From: Proteinivorax tanatarense
GTDB taxonomy: Bacteria > Bacillota > Proteinivoracia > Proteinivoracales > Proteinivoracaceae
Assembly (NCBI RefSeq): GCF_040267685.1
Contig: NZ_CP158367.1
Location: 620,001-684,000 of the forward strand
DNA length: 64,000 nt
Direction: 5' to 3'
Shown here: one piece after another, positions 27,390 to 35,282 of the stretch
Layout: every line of letters starts with the position of its first letter
How positions within the stretch are numbered: the stretch's first letter is position 1
Translations under genes and position numbers: made by a program
The notes under the pieces: generated by a model
The model's input: the letters and a program-made list of their open reading frames with translations, nothing else
Databases searched by the model: none
What the model was told of the DNA's origin: nothing

Positions 27390-27398
27390 GTGATAACA

Positions 27399-28172
27399 AT
27401 GAAAACAGTTATAGGTATAAATAATTTAAGCAAAGTTTTTAGCACCAAAAAAAAGAAAAATGTGCACGCATTAAAGAATATAAATCTAAATGTTAAAGAA
27501 CACGAATTTGTATGTATATTGGGACCTAGTGGCTCAGGGAAGTCTACTCTTTTAAGACTAATGGAAGGACTTATAAAGCCAACTAGTGGTAAAATAACGG
27601 TTATGGATAAAGAAATTAGAGAAAGTATTTTAGATACAGGGATGGTTTTTCAGGATTATTCGTTATTACCTTGGAAAAATGTAATTGACAATGTTTCATT
27701 TGGGCTAGAGTTGCGAAAGATGTCTAGAAAAGAGAGATATAAAATTTCAATAAAAATATTAGATAAATTTGGGCTAGGAGAATTTACTACTAGTTACCCA
27801 CATGAGTTATCGGGAGGAATGAAGCAAAGGGTAGCTATTGCTAGGTCAATAGCCACATCGCCCAAAATACTTTATATGGATGAGCCGTTTGGGGCTCTAG
27901 ATGCCTATACAAGGTTTCATATGCAAAAGGACTTAATTGATTTTTGGATTAAAGAAAAAAGGACGGTAGTTTTTGTAACTCATAGTGTAGAAGAAGCAAT
28001 CTTTTTAGGAACTCGAGTTATCTTGATGAGCCCACGACCAGGAGAGATTGTGGGAGATTATAAGATTGACTTGCCATACCCTAGGAATCGGTGGAGTGAG
28101 AATTTCAAAAACTTATTTCAACAAATAATGTCCCATTTAGATGAAGTTAGTGAGCAATACAAGGTCTTATAA
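27399..28172 (+). CDS. ABC transporter ATPase, SsuB/TauB type
   Basis: 257 aa. Walker A GPSGSGKST, Q-loop MVFQDYSLLPW, signature LSGGMKQRVAIARS, Walker B ILYMDEPFGALD and the switch histidine in FVTHSVEEA. The PWKNV after the Q-loop is typical of nitrate/sulfonate/taurine importers. ATG at 27399 chosen with AGGTG upstream. Energises the permease just upstream. Confidence 0.93.
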   Translation: MKTVIGINNLSKVFSTKKKKNVHALKNINLNVKEHEFVCILGPSGSGKSTLLRLMEGLIKPTSGKITVMDKEIRESILDTGMVFQDYSLLPWKNVIDNVSFGLELRKMSRKERYKISIKILDKFGLGEFTTSYPHELSGGMKQRVAIARSIATSPKILYMDEPFGALDAYTRFHMQKDLIDFWIKEKRTVVFVTHSVEEAIFLGTRVILMSPRPGEIVGDYKIDLPYPRNRWSENFKNLFQQIMSHLDEVSEQYKVL

Positions 28173-28186
28173 CCCCACTCTATTTT

Positions 28187-28419
28187 TTAGAGTGGAGGTT
28201 GCCCATAAATTTCTTTATGCTTATAATTTGAGAAGATTATCTTATAACTCCCAAACTCTATTGATGCCATTGACATTGACGATTCTATTAATTTATCATT
28301 TTTGTTTATAATAATAACGAAATCATTTTCATAAGAAGTATTAAAAATCAACCTAAATCGTTTTATTTTGTTCAAGTGTGCTTGCAGTAATTCTTTAGTT
28401 ACTAAATAGCTAAATCCAT
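28187..28419 (-). pseudogene. Remnant of a small gene with good RBS but shifted frame
   Basis: On the minus strand AAAGGAGG precedes an ATG at 28419, but that frame stops after five codons (MDLAI). Shifting by one base gives an open frame to 28187 ending KEIYGQPPL. The upstream region (28420-28500) is a diverged inverted copy of 33425-33512. I do not recognise the product; a decayed gene is the simplest reading. Confidence 0.35.
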
Positions 28420-28487
28420 AGTTAATAGCCTCCTTTCCTGTGTATATTACTAGGGATTGGAGGCTATTAAACGATTTTATTTTACAA

Positions 28488-28510
28488 AAAGAGAAGAATG
28501 GTATTAAAAA
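28488..28510 (-). promoter_or_regulatory. Partial copy of the shared SigO-region promoter-like motif
   Basis: The minus strand reads TTTTTAATAC-N5-TTCTCTTT, matching the copies upstream of the genes at 33065 and 33359 (TTTTTAATAC-N5-CTCTCTTT). The GGTTGA box is not conserved here. Confidence 0.4.
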
Positions 28511-28613
28511 ATTAAAATTATTTTTTTTTAAGCTGTCCAAAGATCTTTAGAAAAAATAGATTTCAAATTATTCTAAGAGAAGAATTCAATAATTATGATA
28601 AAAAAATAATTGA

Positions 28614-28662
28614 AAACATAGGGGTCTACCATGGAAATATGTAATAGACCCTATATTTTGTT
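28614..28662 (+). terminator. Hairpin with T-run
   Basis: ATAGGGGTCTA pairs with TAGACCCTAT, followed by ATTTTGTTTT. The gene it once terminated is not evident; it sits just ahead of the RsoA-like fragment. Confidence 0.5.
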
Positions 28663-28671
28663 TTACCAAGG

Positions 28672-28790
28672 GACGTCAAGACTTAGAGCAAGAAATAAAG
28701 CTAAATGTAGTTGAAGCTATTAAAACTGGAAAGATTAAGCCGATAGGATTTTGGAGTTTAAAGAAGAATTTGATAATAGAAAAAACACCT
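28672..28790 (+). pseudogene. Fragment of an RsoA-like gene
   Basis: Translates to RQDLEQEIKLNVVEAIKTGK and IKPIGFW, closely matching the second half of the gene at 30852-31088 (RQDLEQEIKLKAVEAVKTGK). The 5' half is missing, and one G is lost in the run after GGATTTT, shifting the frame. A 24-base scrap of the same region occurs at 24217-24240. Confidence 0.75.
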
Positions 28791-28817
28791 AAAAAACTAG
28801 GTGTTTTTTCTATTATC
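28772..28817. terminator. Terminator after the RsoA-like fragment / membrane protein gene
   Basis: A perfect 20-bp stem (GATAATAGAAAAAACACCTA and complement) with a 6-nt AAAAAC loop. Long A and T runs allow termination in both directions. Confidence 0.85.
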
Positions 28818-28840
28818 AATAATGTGCATAGCACCAAACG

Positions 28841-29179
28841 TTAAGGTATGTTTTTTGTAATGTTTTTTTTATATGCTATGAGTTTAGCTTTACGTATGAT
28901 TAGATAGATAATGGCTGTAAACGCAAATACAAAAAAAGTAAGAAAGATACCGGTCGGTCTAAAACACAAAATTAAACTAGCATAAATTATTGCCATTAAT
29001 GATACCAAAATAAAAGTGTATAATTGCAATCTATATAAATCTTCTTCTTTCCCAGGGTATATCTCTGCGTACATAAAAAGAGAAGATACTTTGTTTTTAT
29101 TTACAAAGGAATAAATTATGTTTATAATTGCTGCTAGAACTACCATTATCCATCCAATGTACAATACTGAATCTGTCAT
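28841..29179 (-). CDS. Small membrane protein of unknown function
   Basis: 112 aa with three predicted membrane spans (residues 7-27, 52-72, 80-100) and a basic C-terminal tail (RKAKLIAYKKN). No recognised family. ATG at 29179 follows AAGAGGTG by 6 nt. Faces a strong terminator at its 3' end. Confidence 0.6.
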   Translation of the reverse strand: MTDSVLYIGWIMVVLAAIINIIYSFVNKNKVSSLFMYAEIYPGKEEDLYRLQLYTFILVSLMAIIYASLILCFRPTGIFLTFFVFAFTAIIYLIIRKAKLIAYKKNITKNIP

Positions 29180-29299
29180 GGACAACACCTCTTAAAGATT
29201 GAATTTTCTATATAATAGCAAAAAACTAAAGAGGGAGTCAACCCCCTCTTTAGTTTTTTATGATGTCTATCTAATCCAAGCTCCTGTGGTAGTCAAAAT

Positions 29300-29990
29300 A
29301 CCTTTAACTAGGTAGCTATCCTCATAAACATAGTGTACAGATGAGCCATCGCTTTTGTAGTAAGCTCATAAAGGCTATCAATTAAAGAAGTGTCTTGGTT
29401 TTTAATTGTATCTAGGTATTGTGGCAAGTAGCTTTTAATTTTTTCTAACTTTAATGACATGCTCCTTTTTATAGAAACTTTTTGATATATCATAACTAGT
29501 TACAAAATCTGTGTTATAATATTATACTAATTATACTGGTAGACTCTATAACCTTAAGCTGTTTACCTATTACCTATGTAATATGTTGGGACAGAGTATT
29601 TATTTCCCTTGTAAGTAATCATAGATTCTTTAGATACGTTGTATGCCTTTAGGCGGGTGGTATAACCATCTCTTACTTGATTACTTGGAAGTGGATGTAA
29701 ATACTCTTTTTCTTTTTTAAGGCGATCAACCGGCTTTTCATTTATAGCTTGAGATCTTTCATTATAAGATCGTTAGTTACTTCTTCTACAATTGATTTAA
29801 GTTCATCAGCATCTTCAAACTCATAATTATATACATCTAGTCTATTGGTTAGCTTAGCAAGTGCCTCTACTTTTCCTTTAGTTTGTGGTCTATAAGGTCT
29901 GTATGTTACAAGAAAAAATCCATAGCTTTTGCTGAACTGTTTAAACACTTTGTTAATTGCAGCTTGTTAAAACCAGTTTCTTTTCTGCGT
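29300..29990 (-). pseudogene. IS21-family relic (istA C-terminus and istB N-terminus)
   Basis: On the minus strand, 29948-29742 encodes an IstA integrase fragment (FFLVTYRPYRPQTKGKVEAL). After a frame change it continues EYLHPLPSNQVRDGYTTRLK and MITYKGNKYSVP to a stop near 29567. At about 29493-29340 an IstB-like N-terminus (SLKLEKIKSYLPQYLDTIKN) follows. All parts are truncated or shifted, so the element is dead. No ends were identified. Confidence 0.7.
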
Positions 29991-30162
29991 TTGTGATTAA
30001 AGTAAATGATATATTAACAAGTTGAAACACATGATTATATGACGAAATAAGAAGTTATTTAAAGGACACTTTATCTAAGCTACCCTTCATTTACCTCTAT
30101 CCTAATTTGTATAATTTTCCATTTATTAATACTACAATAAAATGTAATAGATAATCTTTATT

Positions 30163-30191
30163 GGTTGATTTCCCGTTAGGCCTCTCTCTTT
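30163..30191 (+). promoter_or_regulatory. Two-box promoter-like motif upstream of the SigO-like gene
   Basis: GGTTGA, 15 bases, CTCTCTTT, 33 bp before the sigma gene ATG. The same two boxes with the same spacing occur upstream of the gene at 33065 (minus strand). This resembles an alternative sigma factor promoter and implies autoregulation (inference). Confidence 0.5.
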
Positions 30192-30223
30192 AATAGGTAA
30201 TAATAAATTTAGGGGGGAATTTT

Positions 30224-30829
30224 ATGGCTATTAAAGAAAGACGGGTAGATGAATATGTGAAAGAAAACAAAGAATTCTTTTCGCAACCAATTGTCAAGAA
30301 GTTTTTTGAGAGTGATCCAGAGCACTCAAAGCTTTTACATGAAGCTTTAAAAGCAGAAGCGTTCGACACTACGTGTAAAGAAAGCATTGAGCTTAATAAG
30401 CGTTTTACTAGATTTTTCTTAAAGTATAGACTTGTAAGTTACATAGCCACACTTTCGCATCGTTATAGTCAATACTTTGATAAAGAAAAAAGAAAGTTTA
30501 AAAAGCGCTATCAGTTAAGTTTAAACAAGCCTGCCGGAGATAATGAAAAAGATTTGCATGTAATAGACCTAATAGAGAGCGAGAATCTCGACATGCTAGA
30601 TAAAGTGTTAGATAAGACTGACTGTTTAACAGAATTAATAGCAGATGAAGTATTATTTAATGCTATTTATAAGCTAACACAAAAACAAAGAAAAGTATTA
30701 TATTTGGTTATAATAGAAAACATGAAAGTAAAAGAAGTAGCTGAACATTTCAACGATAGCCCGTAAAATCTATCTAAGACCAAAAAGTCTGCGCTTTCTA
30801 AATTAAAAAAAGAAATGGGGAGAGGGTAG
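30224..30829 (+). pseudogene. SigO (YvrI)-like sigma factor with an in-frame stop
   Basis: 180 codons to TAA at 30764-30766; reading on in the same frame adds 20 sensible residues (NLSKTKKSALSKLKKEMGRG) to TAG at 30829, completing the second helix of sigma region 4. In the intact form the TAA was probably CAA or another sense codon. The N-terminal part (FTRFFLKYRLVSYIATLSHR) and the C-terminal helix-turn-helix (LTQKQRKVLYLVIIENMKVK) resemble YvrI/SigO, which needs the co-factor RsoA. RBS AGGGGGG. A truncated protein would lack DNA contact helices. Confidence 0.7.
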
Positions 30830-30851
30830 CGATATGTTAGAAGGAGTATTT

Positions 30852-31088
30852 ATGGAAGCTATAGACAATATGGAGCCTAAGATAAAAAAGAGCTTAAACA
30901 ATACTACGCACCAAGAACGCCAAGATTTAGAGCAAGAAATAAAACTAAAGGCAGTTGAAGCTGTCAAGACTGGGAAGATTAAGCCGATAGGATTTTGGGA
31001 GTTTAAAGAAAAGTTTGATAGTAATAAGAATAAATATGAGATAGGGGTGAAAATATCCCCTATCTCATATATTTTTAAAAGGATATAG
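30852..31088 (+). CDS. RsoA-like (HTH_16) sigma co-factor
   Basis: 78 aa, matching the size of RsoA (YvrHa), which supplies region-2 function to SigO. MEPKIKKSLNNTTHQERQDL is typical of small HTH_16 proteins. ATG at 30852 chosen: AAGGAG lies 5 nt upstream; an ATG at 30834 lacks an RBS. The last 18 codons run through a terminator hairpin (31034-31070), so the original stop codon may have been lost. Directly follows the broken sigma gene. Confidence 0.6.
   Translation: MEAIDNMEPKIKKSLNNTTHQERQDLEQEIKLKAVEAVKTGKIKPIGFWEFKEKFDSNKNKYEIGVKISPISYIFKRI
31034..31076 (+). terminator. Terminator at the end of the sigma/RsoA-like pair
   Basis: A 14-bp perfect stem (ATATGAGATAGGGG and complement) with an AT-rich loop, followed by ATTTTT. 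Confidence 0.85.
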
Positions 31089-31144
31089 TTTAACTTAGTA
31101 GAACATTGTATATTAACAATAATTAAATTAGAAAGGAAGATAAA

Positions 31145-31621
31145 ATGAGTAAAAACAGGTTAGTCAAAGCTCTTATTCTTTTTATGGCTATAGGAGGTAT
31201 TATAGCAGTGCGCAATGTGCATGCTGACACTTTTGGAGAGTTAATAGATTTTGAATCTATTGATGAAATAAAAAATATTAGAATTAATATTTTTACTAGT
31301 GGGGAAGAGGATGGCAAGTCAAATATTCTTGACACTGAATATAGAGAACACAATAAAGAAGTATTGAAGGATATAGTAAAAAACAATTTAGACCTAAGCA
31401 TAGACTCTAGAGTGTTATATCCTCCATACCATGAAGGCGAAGAAGTATATTCATTATATATAAATTTTTTAAGAGAAGATGGGGAAAGAATCAGTAAAAT
31501 TATATATATAACTGAACAAAAAATACAGGTTTTTAGCCAAAGACGTCTAGGGTATTATTTAGTAGATGATAATGAACTATTTTATGAGCTTCAAAAAGGT
31601 GATTTAAGATGGGCAAGGTAA
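31145..31621 (+). CDS. Secreted protein of unknown function
   Basis: 158 aa. Basic N-terminus and hydrophobic core (residues 7-22) ending NVHA suggest a cleaved signal peptide. The mature part is acidic and rich in Glu/Asp, with SLYINFLREDGERISKIIYI and VFSQRRLGYYLVDDNEL; no family is recognised. RBS GAAAGGAAG. Monocistronic, followed by a strong terminator. Confidence 0.6.
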   Translation: MSKNRLVKALILFMAIGGIIAVRNVHADTFGELIDFESIDEIKNIRINIFTSGEEDGKSNILDTEYREHNKEVLKDIVKNNLDLSIDSRVLYPPYHEGEEVYSLYINFLREDGERISKIIYITEQKIQVFSQRRLGYYLVDDNELFYELQKGDLRWAR

Positions 31622-31626
31622 TATAT

Positions 31627-31671
31627 ACCACAGAAAGGCGACTCTATTACTGAGTCGTCTTTCTGTGGTTA
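31627..31671. terminator. Terminator after the secreted protein gene
   Basis: ACCACAGAAAGGCGACTC pairs with GAGTCGTCTTTCTGTGGT with one mismatch. Flanking T-runs are short. Confidence 0.75.
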
Positions 31672-31744
31672 TCTATAGTTACATAGTAATCCAATTCTGC
31701 CCATCTCCGATTGCTACGGGTCTAACATGCGGTGTTTGTCAAGA

Positions 31745-32671
31745 TAGTTGTCATATTAAACTAGATTTCAACCACGTTTTATTTTGTCTTGGTTAGCTCT
31801 TCATCTTTAATGGGATTTAAAGCAACATATTCAGGTAGTGACCGATCTCTCGTGTCCTTAGACCACCTTTCAGGGTGTGCATTTCTTGCTTGTTCATATG
31901 TTTGTGTTCGTTTGTTAATTATAATGGTGTCAAGGCCATTGTGCCTTTGATATGGAGTGACATACTTTAAGCCGCTGTGCAAATGATCATGGTTATACCA
32001 ATGTACAAAACGCTTTACCCACTCTCGCGCCTCCTCTAGGGTTTTAAAGCCGTTAAAAGGGTGCTGAGGACGATATTTCATGGTCCTAAATAATGACTCG
32101 GAATAAGGATTGTCATTGCTTACTCGTGGCCTGGAAAAAGAGCTTTGAATGCCTAGTTTTTCTAGTGTTACTTGAAATGTTGCTGCTTTCATTGGGCTAC
32201 CGTTGTCAGAATGTAGTACTAATGGCCGCCCTGCAATCTGTTGCGATAGCATTGACCATCTTCTGACTTGCTTTGATTCGCTTTTAAGCACTGTTCTTTC
32301 CAGAGCCTTATATCTTCAAGATACAACCCTTTTCGTCTACATTAGTCAGCTAATTCGGTTTCATTTAAAGCTGACGCTTCTAGCACCATATGAAACTTCT
32401 CTTCAGAAGTCCATTTTTCTTTGTGGTTGTGGACTTTTAGGTCTTTATCACTATTATTTATCCATGTATAGATAGTAGATTTAGGAACATCAAAATCCCG
32501 TGCTATTTTTGATATTGATTCATTTGACTGTTCTATTTTTTCGATAACAGAGTTAAAGTCTTTTGAATAGGGCCTATGTTTGCCGTTCGTTCTAATTTTA
32601 GACATATATTTCTCTCCTTAGATTTATTGTCGTAATTCCATTATTACATTTAATTCTATATACGACAACTA
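31745..32671 (-). mobile_element. Degenerate IS3-family insertion
   Basis: Bounded by related ends reading TAGTTGTCGTATATAG and TAGTTGTCATATTAAA inward. On the minus strand, orfA (32605-32342) encodes a HTH_Tnp_1 protein that stops at TAA where relatives read on, and translation continues as RRKGLYLEDIRLWKEQCLKA. An internal deletion then joins this to the C-terminal half of the DDE transposase (32291-31779: VLHSDNGSPMKA, YSESLFRTMKYRP, FVHWYNHDHLHSGL). The first catalytic Asp is gone, so it cannot transpose itself. It truncates the 33065 gene. Confidence 0.8.
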
Positions 32672-33065
32672 GCCTAACATATAGGGCATGATATATAAGC
32701 GAATATCCGTCTAGTGTTCTCACATATTCTTTTAATTGAATGTGCGTATAAGCACCAGAAAGCAGAGGGAGGCACCTTTCATCTATTTCTTTCACTGCCA
32801 TATCTATCTCACTTGATGCTACCATTTGACCAAGTGTCCTTAGAGCTTCTATTCCAGCACCTGCAATGCCAGCTCCTATAGCAATTTTATAATTTTTAGT
32901 TTTTCCCCAGTACGCAACCAAGGCAAAAAATCCTCCTTCTACCAAATCAGAAAACCCTGGTTTTAGATAATTGTAACCGAAACTTTCCAAATCCCTAGCT
33001 AAATGTTCCAAATGTTCCTTTGTATAAACTCTTGTTCTAGTACTATGTCCTGCCATACTTGACAT
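32672..33065 (-). pseudogene. Hypothetical gene truncated by the IS3 relic
   Basis: About 131 own codons before the IS junction. The product starts MSSMAGHSTRTRVYTKEHLE and contains a small hydrophobic, glycine-rich segment (KIAIGAGIAGAGIEAL). A stretch beyond the IS (31679-31739) encodes QTPHVRPVAIGDGQNWITM, which could be the lost end of this gene or of a neighbour. ATG at 33065 has AAAGGAGAG upstream and a GGTTGA-N15-CTCTCTTT motif about 50-75 bp before it. No family recognised. Confidence 0.5.
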
Positions 33066-33113
33066 AATAAATCTCTCCTTTGTATTTTTTTATTTGATGC
33101 GCATCTATATAGG

Positions 33114-33142
33114 AAAGAGAGATTGAGTATTAAAAATCAACC
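33114..33142 (-). promoter_or_regulatory. Two-box promoter-like motif upstream of the truncated gene
   Basis: Minus strand: GGTTGA (33142-33137), 15 bases including TTTTTAATAC, CTCTCTTT (33121-33114). Identical boxes and spacing to the site upstream of the SigO-like gene. Confidence 0.55.
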
Positions 33143-33160
33143 TAATAAATAATTTTTTTA

Positions 33161-33199
33161 AAAAAAGACAAGGTTTTTAAAACTACCTTGTCTTTTTTA
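33161..33199 (-). terminator. Terminator after yvrJ
   Basis: AAAAAGACAAGG and its complement around an A/T loop, running into T7 on the minus strand. Confidence 0.85.
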
Positions 33200-33209
33200 C
33201 TGCTATAAT

Positions 33210-33359
33210 TTACTGTTTACTATTTTTTTGTAGACTAACTATAGCTTCTGTTAAAGCATCTAACTTCTTCTCAAACCTCATTAATAGATATAGCGTAATC
33301 ATAATAGGAAATCCAAAATTTCCTATTATATTTACCATATTGTTAGTGTCTAACTCCAT
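33210..33359 (-). CDS. yvrJ: YvrJ family protein
   Basis: 49 aa, short enough to be missed by most gene callers. Sequence IIGNFGFPIMITLYLLMRFE then KKLDALTEAIVSLQK is the standard YvrJ pattern: one membrane span followed by an amphipathic helix. The ATG follows GGAGGG. In Bacillus, yvrJ belongs to the SigO/RsoA neighbourhood, as here. Function unknown. Upstream is a variant of the shared promoter-like motif. Confidence 0.85.
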   Translation of the reverse strand: MELDTNNMVNIIGNFGFPIMITLYLLMRFEKKLDALTEAIVSLQKNSKQ

Positions 33360-33383
33360 GTAAATCCCTCCTTTTTAAAATAT

Positions 33384-33412
33384 AAAGAGAGGATTCGTAT
33401 TAAAAAGTTAAC
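33384..33412 (-). promoter_or_regulatory. Variant two-box promoter-like motif upstream of yvrJ
   Basis: Minus strand: GTTAAC, TTTTTAATAC, 5 bases, CTCTCTTT. Shares the second box and TTTTTAATAC with the 33114-33142 site, but the first box is diverged by substitution and a one-base shift. Confidence 0.45.
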
Positions 33413-33423
33413 ATTTTCATTAT

Positions 33424-33910
33424 TTCTTTTTGTAAAAATAAAATCGTTTAATAACCTTCTAGACCTAGTAATATATATACAGGGGAGGGAGCAATTAACT
33501 ATAGTTAGTCTTTATCATATAGTTCATTTAGTCAAAACCTTAGAACAGCAACTTTTTGCGTTTAATCGTATAGCTTGCTCCCGATTTTTAAGACTTTAAT
33601 AACAAACAAAAAGTTTCCAAGGTATGTGTAAAGGCATAGGGGTTAGGGATTGTTGATAAAAAAAGGACTTTCCAAGCGACTGTCGAAATATTCATGTAAC
33701 ACTAAAGTTAATCGTGATCCTATGTCAAGGAAATCAATAACGTATAAGTTTTTTTCACGAAAATCTCTTTTTTGAAACTTGTTAAACATTATGTCAATGA
33801 TATCCTATCCATTTATTGTATTAATTAAGTTTAAAGGTAGATGTGATTGTGCAAATATGATAAATTTTTAGTAATGAAAGCTAGACTATGGGGATAAAGG
33901 GGGTATCTTT
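33424..33910. other. Gene-free region containing a diverged inverted copy of 28420-28500
   Basis: 33425-33512 aligns with the reverse complement of 28420-28500 (shared CTTTTTGTAAAA, TAAAATCGTTTAATA, CTAGTAATATA, ATTAACTAT), including an RBS-like GGGGAGGG, but the following codon is ATA instead of ATG. The rest, to 33890, shows no ORF or structure I can support. Confidence 0.55.
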
Positions 33911-34381
33911 ATGCACTTAATAGATATTATTTTTTTACTCATTGGGATTGGTATTTTTGTACAAATATGCTTAACTTTAACTAAACAGAAGAAGTATGCT
34001 AAAGGGACTGATACTATTATTCCTGGAGTTATGCCTTACTATATATCGATGTTTTTCTCAATTGCTGCTTTAGTTGCTATACTGTATTTAGTTCTTTTTC
34101 AGCATATGCACTGGACAATGGGTTTATGGTTTGTTGCGTTAATCCTACTAACAATACAGCCTAATAAAATTAACTTTGAAGGCATTTTTGCTAAAGGAAG
34201 ATTTTATCTTTGGAAAGAAATAGATAGAATAGTTATTTCCAAAAACTCTACAGTATTAAAAGTTAATCTAGTAAAAAAAAGATTTCCAAGTAAAGTAAGT
34301 GTATCAGTTAAACCTGAAAAAATTAAAGAAATAGTTTCACATTTAGAAAATAAGCCAGTAAAAATAGAAAAGTTAGATTAA
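33911..34381 (+). CDS. Membrane protein with C-terminal DUF5673-like domain
   Basis: 156 aa. Three hydrophobic segments (residues 4-20, 42-64, 70-85) are followed by a roughly 65-residue soluble domain starting INFEGIFAKGRFYLWKEIDR, a pattern seen in DUF5673 / PH-like small membrane proteins (W-E-I motif). Function unknown. RBS AAAGGGGG before ATG. Monocistronic, closed by a terminator shared with the converging ferredoxin gene. Confidence 0.65.
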   Translation: MHLIDIIFLLIGIGIFVQICLTLTKQKKYAKGTDTIIPGVMPYYISMFFSIAALVAILYLVLFQHMHWTMGLWFVALILLTIQPNKINFEGIFAKGRFYLWKEIDRIVISKNSTVLKVNLVKKRFPSKVSVSVKPEKIKEIVSHLENKPVKIEKLD

Positions 34382-34416
34382 AAGCGTTAATGGTGGTGAC
34401 TAGGCTCATATTGATT

Positions 34417-34474
34417 AAAAATAATAAATCCAGTAGAGGTTAGGTTATATAACTCTACTGGATTTATTATTTTA
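34417..34474. terminator. Bidirectional terminator
   Basis: AAATAATAAATCCAGTAGAG and its perfect complement around a 14-nt loop, between two convergent genes. Confidence 0.88.
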
Positions 34475-34484
34475 GGTGCTGTAC

Positions 34485-35192
34485 TTAGATATCAAGGATT
34501 TTACCGTCTGTTGAAATTGTTACAACCTGCCAAGGAATGAGTTTTCCGCTATTTTTAAGTGCTGTTTTAACGGCATTCTCAATTCCGCCGCAGCAAGGAA
34601 CTACCATTCTTGCTACGGTTAAAGATTTGATATTATTAGATTTAAGGATAGCAGTAATTTTTTCACTGTAATCTCCTTCATCAAGTTTTGGACAGCCGAT
34701 TAGTGTTATTTTATTTTTCATCAATTTATTATGAAAATTGCCATACGCAAATGCTGTGCAGTCGGCAGCAATTAAAAGGTTAGCATCCTCAAAGTAAGGA
34801 GCGTTTGGTGGAACAAGCTTGATTTGGACTGGCCACTGATTTAGCTGGTTTTTTACGGGTGAAGAATTTTCTTCTTTAGTTTCACTGGTTGTTTCCCGGT
34901 TTAGAGCCTTAGAATGAGTGCCTGGGCATCCACATGCTAGGTTTTTTGGTTGTTTGTTATCAGTGCTTTTCTTTGGAGCATCTTTAGTAAAAGTTGGTGC
35001 TTCCCTTTCCTCAAAACTTATAGCATTGGTTGGGCAGACCGGTAAGCAGTTTCCTAGCCCATCACAATAATCATCACGAAGCAGTTTGGCTTTTCCGTCT
35101 ACCATGCCGATTGCCCCTTCTTGACAGGCTGAGACACATTGCTTGCAGCCTATACATTTATCTTCATCTATTTTTATTGTTTGTCTTGTCAT
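34485..35192 (-). CDS. 4Fe-4S dicluster ferredoxin with extra cysteine-rich C-terminal domain
   Basis: 235 aa. Residues 1-60 hold two 4Fe-4S motifs (CIGCKQCVSAC and CDGLGNCLPVCP). A linker with ACGCPG follows, then a C-terminal domain with AADCTAFAYGNFH, LIGCPKLDE and VVPCCGG. This layout is common in clostridial ferredoxin-like proteins encoded beside Crp/Fnr regulators and often near the hybrid cluster protein; no hcp gene lies in this window. ATG at 35192 chosen because GGGAGGA is 7 nt upstream. Divergent from the Crp/Fnr gene. Confidence 0.85.
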   Translation of the reverse strand: MTRQTIKIDEDKCIGCKQCVSACQEGAIGMVDGKAKLLRDDYCDGLGNCLPVCPTNAISFEEREAPTFTKDAPKKSTDNKQPKNLACGCPGTHSKALNRETTSETKEENSSPVKNQLNQWPVQIKLVPPNAPYFEDANLLIAADCTAFAYGNFHNKLMKNKITLIGCPKLDEGDYSEKITAILKSNNIKSLTVARMVVPCCGGIENAVKTALKNSGKLIPWQVVTISTDGKILDI

Positions 35193-35253
35193 TTTAAAAT
35201 CCTCCCTTGTTTGATATGTTAGTAATAGTATATTATAATAAAAACAATCTTGC

Positions 35254-35269
35254 TGTTGTATTTGCAACA
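35254..35269. promoter_or_regulatory. Candidate Crp/Fnr-type operator
   Basis: The palindrome TGTTGTATTTGCAACA (TGTTG-N6-CAACA) lies between the divergent ferredoxin and Crp/Fnr genes, just upstream of the regulator RBS. It has the half-site style of Fnr-like proteins and could mediate control of both genes. Confidence 0.45.
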
Positions 35270-35282
35270 AAAGGGGGAAGTG

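Noticed and set aside
28187-28540. Full 117-codon ORF on the minus strand as an intact gene
   Set aside because: The only good RBS/ATG (28419) is in a different frame, and the upstream third overlaps a duplicated regulatory region; I treat it as a remnant.
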